A stretch of DNA of 61,486 bases from Scenedesmus sp. ARA3 (lineage: Eukaryota; Chlorophyta; Chlorophyceae; Sphaeropleales; Scenedesmaceae): NCBI GenBank assembly GCA_004335835.1, contig RWJK01001718.1:847-62332 (forward strand), in the 5' to 3' direction. Under the pieces are notes generated by a model, which did no database searches, was not told where the DNA came from, and saw only the letters and a program-made list of their open reading frames with translations. The position numbers and the translations under genes were made by a program. The stretch's first letter is position 1; each line of letters begins with the position of its first letter. This document shows, one piece after another, positions 52,901 through 61,486 of the stretch.

Positions 52901-55900
52901 CCACTGAGCAGGAAATGGTGGATGCGCTACGCAAGTCCTACCCCAAGGACCACCAGGCTGTGCTGGACATGGTCATCAGCCACCAGGGCCTGAAGCACAA
53001 GGTGGAGCTGGTGAACCGCATCCTGTCCACGTTTGTGATGCCGGCGCCCGTGCCGTATCGCTCACTGCTGCGCCGCTTTGCAGCGCTGTCCAGCAAGCCT
53101 ACGGCAGAGGTGGCGCTGCGCGCACAGCAGCTGCTGGTGAGTTGAACGGGAGTTGGGTTTATATGCCTGGCAGCTGCCTAGTTGCTGTGGCTGCTGATTT
53201 GTTTAGAGCATGCTCTGTCTGGTTGCATATGTGCCTGCTGTTTCCGAGATGCCTTCTTTGATAGCCAGCAGCATGCTTGCAGAGTAACTGCCCCTCACTC
53301 AGCCTCAGTTTCCTGTCAACCCACAACACCGCTGTCCTGCACCTGCTGCCTTTGCTCACTCGCAGGAGGTGAGCCTGCAGGCCGACCTGCGTGCCGTGGT
53401 GGCGCGCGCGCTGTCAGGCCTGGACATGTTCAGCGAGTCGGACGGCAAGCTCTCGCCCACCGTGTCAGCAGGCGTGGTCACGCCCTTCTCGCCTCAGCCC
53501 AGCGGCGACCTCATGGCTGGCATGCGCGGCATGAGCGGCCAGGCCACAGTGGTGCCGCGCAAGACCACGCTGCGCGAGGGCGTGTTCACCGGCTTGACCA
53601 CGCTGATGAACCAGGCTGCGCCTACCCAGGTGACGCGCCACAGCAGCACTGGCGGCGCCATCACACCAGGTGCGTGGGTATGGTTTGCTTGTTGGGTGCA
53701 GCTCTGTGCGCATCTGTATAGAGCTGGCAGCTTCATGCCATCTGCATGTGGTGAGCGTATATATGCCTGTTGTTCCTTGCTCTCTCAGCTTTGCTGCACG
53801 GCTGCACTCATCGCTGCCGTGTCCTGTGTGTGTCCGCTGGCTCTGCAGCTGTGGAGCACAAGATCGAGACGCTGGTTGGTGCGCCAGCAGCTGTGGAAGA
53901 GGCGCTGGCCAGCCTGATCGTGGACAACCAGGACAAGTACCACGCGCTGCAGTACCGCGCGCTGGTGACGTACATCAAGCGCCTGTACTTCCCCTTCCTG
54001 ATGTGCGAGCCCCAGGTGGACCAGCACGACGCCGTGCTGACAGCCACGTGGATGTTCCAGGTGAGCAGGGGGGTCAAATGCCGGTGGGGGCGCCAGGGTG
54101 GATGGGCTGCTTTGTCTATAAGCGTGTTGTAACTGCTGGAAGGTTCTTCAGCAGCATGACTGCTCATCAGGCAGATGTTTTGCATGGCTTTGTGGTTTCC
54201 TTTGTTGATGAGGTTGGCAGGCAAATCTTGTGGAAGCGCGCTCAACTGGCCGTTCGCTGCGTGTGTTCATCGCAATCTTCTTTGCTGCCCCCGCAGGACC
54301 CGCGCCTGGCGCAGACCGAGCACCGCCGCCAGAGCATGGGCGCGTTCCTGGTGCTGCCCAGCCTGCGCGACCTGCCCGCAGGCCTCAAGATCGCTGGCGC
54401 AGCCGTCAACGGCCTGGCCAGCCAGGCGCAGGTGGACCCCAGCGGCAGCACCCTGCACATCGCAGTCTGCAACGGCCGCGACGCGCTGGCAGTCACAACC
54501 GGCGCGGGCCGGCTGCTGCGCAGTGACGCCAACCTGCTCAGCGCAGACGCCAAGGAGATCACAAGCGTGGTGGCTGCAGCCATCAAGGACGCAACGCCGC
54601 TGCTCAGCGCCATGAAGGTCGGCACCGTCAGCGTGCTGGCGGCTGCCGCGCTGATGCCTGTGCGCAACGGCTTTGTGTGGGACGAGGCTGCCGGGGCGTT
54701 CAAGGTGGAGCCGTGCCTGCAGCAGGTGAGCTGTGTTTGGGATGAGGCTGCTGCTGGCTGGAGCAACATGGTGCTGTGCTTGGCTGCATGTCATGTTGAA
54801 CAGCTTGGCAGCATGCAAATACATGATTAGTAACGGCCGAAGAGTGCAGCTGTTGCTGACACCCTGCATGCAGAACATATGATGTTGCAGCGTTGACGGG
54901 CACGCCACAATCACGGTGATGTTATGTAGTATTCTTACTCAACTGCGCTCGGTGCTGCGCTGCCTGTGTGCTGCAGGTGGAGCCGCCCGTGGCGCGCCTG
55001 CTGGAGCTTGACAAAGTCGCGCCACTGGAGGCCAAGTACATGCCCAGCCGCAACAGGCGCTGGCACATGTACAACTGCAAGGAGGGCGCGGGCAAGAACC
55101 CGCTGCGCCGCACCTTTCTGCGCGGCCTGGTGCGCCACCTCAACTCGCCTGCGGTGCTGGCCGCCACCTACAGCGGCAACGCGGAGCGCGTGGTGTCTGC
55201 GGCAGTGGATGAGCTGGAGGAGGCACTGGTGGGTGGCTGTGATGAGTGGTTGGTTAGCAGCGTAATTGCAGACAGCTTGATTGATCGTCACGCACAGGCT
55301 GTTGGGTGTACTGCTGTGTTTGCTTTGCCTGATGCTTGGCAGATTGTTATTCAGTGCAACATTTCACCGGCTCAGCATTGGAAGTCAGCAGAACAGGTTG
55401 AATGCCGTGCGCCCGAGCTTCACAAGCACTGTCGAGACCATGCGCATGCACACATGCTCAACCCGTGCTCTCGTCGTCCTGCTGGCTCTGCTGTGCGCAG
55501 ACCAACTGCCTGGAGGAGCTGACGCGCCCCGCGCCGGACCACTCTGGCGTGACCGGCCGCAGTGACTGGGTGCACCTGTTCCACAGCGTGCTGCCGGCGC
55601 TGCCGCTGCACGGCGTGGACGAGGGCCGCGTGGCCAGCGCGCTGCGCAGCGCGTGCGCTGCGCTGGTGGCCAAGCACAACACCATGTTCAGGGCGGCTGG
55701 CGTGGCTGTGTGGGAGATGCGCTTCAGGGTGCCCGGTGGCGCCTGGCGGCTGCTGGTGTCTTGCCCCACAGGTGCGTTGATGTGGATGCAGCTGGCTCAT
55801 GGCCGTGATGCACCTTGCATGATGCACCTTGCATGAACACTGCTTGGTCGTGTAATTTGCACATGCACCTCAGCACGGCTGGCGCAGCAGGTGGCACTGC

Positions 55901-58900
55901 GCAGCTGTTCTGAACCTGTATAAGCACTCATCGCTGCTGCCTCGCCTGTGCTTGGGTTGAACAACTGTTGCTGTCTGCCTGCTGCTCTGCCGCGCTGTGC
56001 AGGCCACGAGGCTGGCGAGGAGCACGTGGAGGTGTACCGCGAGTCGCTCACCCCTGAGGGCAACCTCATCTACACGCTGCCCAGGGAGGCGGGCATGATG
56101 CCGGCACCCACAGGCCTGCACGGCACATCACTGCTGGCGCCATACCAGCGCCTGGAGGTGAGTGCTTGCCTTTCCAGCTTCTGGTGGAGTGCTGCCAGCA
56201 GTCGACCCTTTGATGGCATGTAGAATGGCAAGCATGCTGAGCAGACTTGATTGCACTGCTGCTTTTGATCTTGCTGCAGTCGCACTTGCTTGATGCTCAA
56301 AATCATGTGTAAACACTGCTGCCATGTTGCCTGCTGCTGTTACTGCCCCTCCCTCCTGCCACCTTACCCTCCACAGAACCTGCAGGTGAAGCGCCTGTCA
56401 GCGCGCCGCTTCAACACCACCTACTGCTACGACTTCCCCAGCGTCTTCGAGAACGCGCTGCGCAGCACCTGGGCCGCGCGTGCGGCTGCTGGCGAGCCGC
56501 AGTCCGTGCCGCCTCAGGGCCGGCTGGTGGAGGCACATGAGCTGGTGCTGGCCAGTGAGGCCGACCACGACTTCACCAGCAACACGCTGCGCCTGAAGCG
56601 CGTGGAGCGCGGCCCCGGCAACAACGACGTGGGCATGGTGGCGTGGCACATGACGCTGAAGACGCCCGAGTGCCAGCAGGGCCGCCAGGTCATCGCTGTG
56701 GCGAATGACATCACGCACAAGAGTGGCTCGTTCGGGCCGACTGAGGACGCGCTGTTCAGGGCGGCGGGCGAGCTGGCGCTGGAGCAGCGGCTGCCGCTGG
56801 TATACCTGGCGGCCAACAGCGGCGCGCGCGTGGGCCTGGCGGAGGAGGTGGGTGTGCGTTATTGTGTTGGCAGTGGTGCAGTGACAGATGTTGGGTTGCG
56901 CTGCTTGGAGACCGACAACTTCGCATTCGCGGGCTTGTTGCGAAGACCTGCTGCTAGCAGCAGCAGCACGTAGTAAGCATGCATTAATGTTACTGCGATG
57001 TGCCTCTTGCTAGCAATTATTGGTGCATCGTCATGCTGACACCTCCTGCGCATGTTTGCTTGCTGCTGCCACGTCCTTCGTCTGCGTCTTGCTGCCCTGC
57101 AGATTCAGAAGGTGATCCAGGTGGCATGGGAGGATGACGACCCATCCAAGGGCATCGCCTACATGTACCTCAGTGAGGAGGACTATGCAGTGGTGGGCAA
57201 GGGCGTCAAGGCGCAGCTGACCACCACGCCAGAAGGCGAGAAGCGCTGGCTGCTGCAGGACATCATTGGCAGTGAGGACGGCCTGGGCGTGGAGAACCTG
57301 AGCGGCAGCGCTGCCATCGGCACGCTGTACTGCAAGTGAGCCCGGCGGAGTGGGGAGGGTATTGGCTGCTATGTGCGGTTGGCCGGCTTTGGCTGCTTGT
57401 GTTGCCGGGATGCATTGCAAGTATACTGGCATGTGTGAGGCAGCTCCGCGGCAGCAGCATGTGACTGATGTGGCCGCTGGCTGTGTCTGTTTGCAGGGCC
57501 TGGCGTGAGGGCTTCACCATCACCCTGGTCAGCGGCCGCACAGTGGGCATCGGTGCATACCTGGCACGCCTGGGCAGGCGCTGCGTGCAGCGCACCGACC
57601 AGCCCATCATCCTCACCGGCTACAGCGCACTGAACAAGGTGCTGGGTCGCCAGGTGAGCTGCTGCACCAGGGCGCCAAGTGCTGGTGTGTGGTGGGGCTG
57701 TATGCAATGAACTGGAGGTTTAGGCGGTAGCAGCTGTGAAATGGTTGCTTGTGTGCAGCTGAGCGCCTGCCTTTACTGCTTGCTCATGGGCTGTTGCATC
57801 AACTGCTTGCCAGCTGTTAGCTTCTTTGTGCCGCTGCTGACCATGTTCTGCTGCCGGACTGCTTGTTGCACGCGCTTTGATGTGTGCCACGCCGCAGGTG
57901 TACACCTCTCAGATGCAGCTGGGTGGCCCTCGCGTGATGGGCGAGAACGGCGTGTCCCACTACGTGGTCAACGATGACCTGGAGGGAGTGAAGGTGGTGC
58001 TGCGCTGGCTGAGCTACTGCCCGCCGCAGCTGGGCGCGGAGCCGCCGCTGCTGCCCACCAGCGACCCCGTGGACAGGCCCGTGGCGTATGAGGCCGGGGA
58101 GCACGAGAAGCTGGACCCGCGTGCGGCGATTTCTGGTGCGTGGGCGGCTTGGGTTGACTCAGGCAGGGAGGCAGGGACGAGTGCGCCACTGCATGACGAA
58201 TGCCATGCAGCAGCGGGCACTCAGGCGCAGTTCGTTGCACCTTCAATGCTGGGTGATGTGGAGTGCCTGTCACGCAAGTGTGCAGTTGTGTTGCAAGCTG
58301 GTCCTCTTCTTTGGGCTGACCCCGTGTGCGACTTTGCTGCCCCTGCAGGCCGTGAGTGCCCTGATGGCTGGGAGTCCGGCCTGTTTGACAAGAACAGCTT
58401 CACTGAGGCGCAGGCGGGCTGGGCGCGCACGGTGGTGACTGGCCGCGCACGCCTGGGCGGCATCCCGGTGGGCGTGATTGCAGTGGAGACGCAGACTGTG
58501 GAGCGTGTGGTGCCTGCTGACCCCGGCTCACCTGACTCCTCCGAGCAGTCCATCCCGCAGGCTGGCCAGGTGAGAGGATGCGCCAGTGTATGGCAGGGTG
58601 TCAAAGGGTGTGGCATGTTGCAATTGTTTGTGCCACAGGCAGGATTGCAGCAGCGGCAAGTATCCTGCTACCTGCGCATTACGTTTGCATGGCAGTGCAG
58701 TACAACCCTGCTGGTCAAAAGCCCTACAACAAAAACACAGCACACAGGCCACCTGACCATGTGTGAGTTGCTTGCCGCCGTGCCTGCTGCGCCCCACCTC
58801 TCCCCTGTACCCGCAGGTGTGGTTCCCCGACTCCGCCGACAAGACTGCTCAGGCCATTGAGGAGTTTGACCGCGAGGGCCTGCCGCTGTTCATCCTGGCC

Positions 58901-60115
58901 AACTGGCGCGGCTTTGCCGGCGGCCAGCGCGACCTGTTCGACGGCGTGCTGCAGGCGGGCAGCACCATTGTGGAGAACCTGCGTGTGTACAAGCAGCCCG
59001 TGTTTGTGTACATCCCCGGCGGCGCGGAGCTGCGCGGTGGCGCCTGGGTGGTGGTGGACAGCCAGATCAACCCCACGCACATCCAGGCCTTCGCCGATCC
59101 TCGCGCGCGCGGTGGCGTGCTGGAGCCAGAGGGTGTGGTGGAGATCAAGTACAAGCAGGACGCGCTGATCGTCACCATGCACAGGTGAGGCTGGCGGCTG
59201 GTGGCGGTTTCTCAAGCCAGGGCACGCTGTGCTGGTTGGTGGATGAAGCTGCTGCTGCTACAGGTGTGATGCACTTCAAACTGTGTGTGCTGCTACTGGA
59301 ATGGGGTCTCAGCCGCCAGTGCATGCACTAGCACTGTGCTTGATGCCGACACTGACACATGCATCCCCGCACTGCCTGCCCCTTGCAGGATTGATGCCGT
59401 CATCAAGGCACGCGTGGCTGAGCTCAAGGCGCAGCACGGCGCCTCCGCCAACGAGGCCATCCGCGCCGACCCCGCCATCAAGGCGCGCGTGCAGCAGCTG
59501 CTGCCCGCCTACCAGCAGATGGCGCTGCGCTTCGCGGACATGCACGACACGCCGCAGCGCATGCTGGCCAAGGGCGTGCTGCAGGGCGTGGTGCCGTGGC
59601 GCGAGGCGCGCCGCTTCTTCGCGATGCGGCTCAAGCGCCGCCTCACCGAGGAGGGCCTGATCCGGCACGTGGCCAGCACCGATGTTTCCATCAGCCGCCG
59701 CCAGGCGCTGACCATGGTGCGCAACTGGAGCAGCATGGCCGGCAGCGGCCTGCACGACGAGCTGGCCTGGGGCAGCAGGGACATCAGCAGCGAGGAGCCG
59801 AGCGCCAGCGCGCCGGCAGTGGCGGCGGCCACTGCTGCGGCAGCCGCGGCGGCGGCTGGTGGCGACGTGTCTGGCCTGTTTGAGGCGATGCACGAGAGCG
59901 ACCGTGCGCTGCTGGCGTGGGCGGAGAGCCCTGGCGGCAAGGCGCAGATTGCGGTGGAGCTCAAGGCGCTACGCAGCCAGGCTGCGAGCCGGCTGGTGCA
60001 GGACATGCTGGCGACGGGTGAGGGCAAGGAGGGGCTGATCAAGGGCCTGCAGGCGGTGCTGGCTACTGATAGCTCACTGGCCACGCAGCTGCGGGCGCTG
60101 GTGGGTGGCAGGTAG
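46938..60115 (+). CDS. ACC: Homomeric (multidomain) acetyl-CoA carboxylase
   Basis: Twenty-six exons: 46938-47071, 47181-47288, 47422-47688, 48067-48169, 48515-48790, 49079-49390, 49672-49923, 50149-50232, 50535-50879, 51106-51243, 51455-51899, 52124-52374, 52735-53136, 53366-53669, 53849-54060, 54297-54725, 54977-55228, 55501-55771, 56003-56157, 56377-56847, 57103-57335, 57497-57653, 57898-58135, 58349-58569, 58817-59184, 59389-60115. All phases agree and give 2384 aa, full length. Biotin carboxylase: [23 protein letters not shown]-grasp [28 protein letters not shown]. Biotin carrier: VEVMKMMM with the biotinyl Lys near residue 742. The central domain follows, then carboxyltransferase ([38 protein letters not shown]). 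Reaction: ATP-dependent carboxylation of acetyl-CoA to malonyl-CoA. The N-terminus ([20 protein letters not shown]) is acidic, not a transit peptide, so I infer the cytosolic form for elongation. CTG-rich sequence precedes several acceptors. Confidence 0.96.
47769..48066 (+). repeat. Degenerate internal repeats in ACC intron 3
   Basis: Blocks at about 47769-47826 and 47911-47970 share CTGGT(G/A)TCAG ... GGCC(G)..TTGCTGGCAGA; a third weaker match (48019-48055) runs into the exon 4 acceptor. By eye the similarity is about 60 percent, so this is tentative. Confidence 0.45.
50094..50118 (+). repeat. CTG tract before the ACC exon 8 acceptor
   Basis: (CTG)n with one CTA interruption, about 30-55 nt before the acceptor at 50148. 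Sense orientation is CTG, as in the other acceptor-side tracts. Confidence 0.88.
54732..54760 (+). repeat. Copy of ACC exon 16 codons just past its donor
   Basis: TGTGTTTGGGATGAGGCTGC in intron 16 parallels the exon sequence coding FVWDEAAG at 54672-54695, about 60 bp upstream. It begins 7 bp into the intron. Confidence 0.65.
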
Positions 60116-61486
60116 AAGGTGACGGCCTGTTGCTGGAGGTGTGGGATGGCTGGCAGCTGGCGGCTGGGCTGTTGGTTGTGAGGGCCAGTGTGCGTGGTTG
60201 GTGTCTCGGGGAGCTTTGTGTGTGTGCTGTGTGCAGCGGGGCAGCAGATGGCTTTGTGTGGGCGGCAGCTGATGAATGCTGTGGCGATCAGCGCGGGTTG
60301 CAGGTGTAGCTGTGGTGTTGTTAGGTGTTGCTTGTGTGGCAATAAACGGCGTGCTGCGCAGGCTACCTTGCGGCGGGATGTGTTTGGGACAACAACAATG
60401 CAGGCAGAGCTGCTGCTGCTGCAATATGATTCAGCGGCCACCTTGTCTGGGTTGTGCCCAGCATGTGAGTGGTGGGCGACAGTAGTCCCAGGCTGCCAGC
60501 CTGCCTGCCAACGCCTTTTGACTAGAAAACCAATGAGTCCATACCACATCATACTACCATTACATAACATTTGATTGCATGCGTGGACAGCTGGCTGGCA
60601 TGTGCACTGTTGAGGTGTGTTGCTGTTTGAGCTGCAGAAGGTATTAGCAGTTTGTTTGGTGGTGTGCAGGTGGCGTACAGACCTCACCATGTGCCTATGT
60701 CACAGAGGCTGACAGCAGTACAGGGAATGGAAATGAATACCTAAACACTTGAGAATGTGACTGCCCAGCATCGGCGGTGTGGAGCTTCAGCTGTGCAACG
60801 GTTACAGGGACTCAGTGACCATGTGCGTCGTACACTTGTCTGCAGCGGCCTTGATTTTGCAAGGCGGTGGTGATGTATCAGGGTTTCAGCAGAAGATGGC
60901 CTCTGGCCTAGAGCTTACTATGAATGTTTTTAAGCTGAGATTAGTACACACACTTGTGCTCGAATGGTGATGGTGCTGTCAATAACAAACGCCTTTACAC
61001 ACGTGATTGCTGTCCAGAAACCTTTTCAAACGTTTTCCTGTATGCAGCAGCCTGAGCATGTAAGGGCAGCATGTACAAGCAGTCATGCAACAACATGACA
61101 ACATGATACACTGGCTGTCGTGTGAACAGATCCAACCAACAGTGTACAAAGCATGCAGTACAAGGCGACCAAATGCAGCAGGTGGTGTCCCACAACTCAT
61201 ATTCAACCTCAGTATTGCATGCAGCTGCCTCAGGTACACGCTGCTGGCCTTTCAAGCACCCACAGCTGGCTGGTTTGGGAAACGCACCAAGCTCTGGATG
61301 ACAGATGTGCAGAACAGCATGCGCAGGCACAGTGTTGCTGCGATTGATGTTGCAAGGTAACCAACGATACTGAGCGCGACGTTACTGGTGTCCAGGTTCA
61401 TTGCTGATTATCTTGAAAAGGCGTGGGGTGTGCGTAATGCTTGCAAACATGATGGTGTAGTGCTCCCTTCTGTTGCCGCTCCATTG
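60116..61486. other. Region downstream of ACC to the window end
   Basis: 1.4 kb. The first part is G/T-rich and should hold the ACC 3' UTR; an AATAAA occurs near 60341. No ORF with a recognised domain. A gene starting outside the window could have an untranslated part here. Confidence 0.55.

Noticed and set aside
54267..54914. Long antisense ORFs opposite ACC exons, for example 215 codons here
   Set aside because: Shadow ORFs of GC-rich coding sequence; the plus strand codes a conserved enzyme.
1..61486. CRISPR arrays, phage, IS elements, biosynthetic cluster or defence island
   Set aside because: The window is eukaryotic nuclear DNA; tandem repeats have no spacers, and no transposase, integrase or reverse transcriptase motif was seen.

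Overview
This is nuclear DNA from a eukaryote, most likely a chlorophyte green alga. Evidence: intron-rich genes with GT-AG introns (donors mostly GTGAG or GTGCG, acceptors mostly GCAG); a thylakoid-lumen type FKBP and a plastid-targeted acidic protein; an SBH-type sphingoid-base hydroxylase close to plant enzymes; an FLP/MYB88-like R2R3-MYB; a ciliary CFAP70 gene; and very abundant CAG/CTG triplet tracts. The triplet richness reminds me of Scenedesmaceae/Sphaeropleales, but that placement is inference. No bacterial-type operon, virus, transposon ORF, rRNA, convincing tRNA or CRISPR array was found.

Layout. 772-4201 (-): CCDC47, an ER membrane chaperone subunit. 6726-9294 (-): isobutyryl-CoA dehydrogenase-like ACAD (valine breakdown). 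9786-15918 (-): PWP2/UTP1, a ribosome-biogenesis WD40 protein. 16459-16692 (+): OST5/TMEM258, an oligosaccharyltransferase subunit. 17834-23363 (-): CFAP70. 24566-25605 (-): plastid-targeted Pro/Glu-rich protein, not recognised. 26159-27676 (+): SCP-type CTD phosphatase. 30921-33278 (-): lumenal FKBP. 34137-37170 (+): DNMT2/TRDMT1 tRNA methyltransferase. 38356-41727 (+): R2R3-MYB with a Gln-rich tail. 44262-45140 (+): sphingoid-base C4-hydroxylase. 46938-60115 (+): complete 26-exon homomeric acetyl-CoA carboxylase. For every multi-exon gene I assembled exons by hand; all joins keep frame and give family-typical lengths.

The genes form no pathway cluster. Three head-to-head pairs (PWP2/OST5, plastid protein/SCP phosphatase, FKBP/DNMT2) share short intergenic regions. 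ACC and the sphingoid hydroxylase are both lipid genes, but nothing shows a functional link.

The most unusual signal lies in the non-coding DNA. In at least seven of the twelve genes, diverged copies of exon-intron junctions ('splice-junction echoes', about 30-120 bp) lie in the adjacent intron or just past the stop codon. Several keep the splice dinucleotides and some keep the reading frame. The largest is a three-unit tandem array in DNMT2 intron 3, one unit of which carries a 31-bp insertion between 9-bp direct repeats. A second pattern is the orientation of triplet tracts: sense CAG tends to follow donors and sense CTG tends to precede acceptors, so some introns could pair their own ends.
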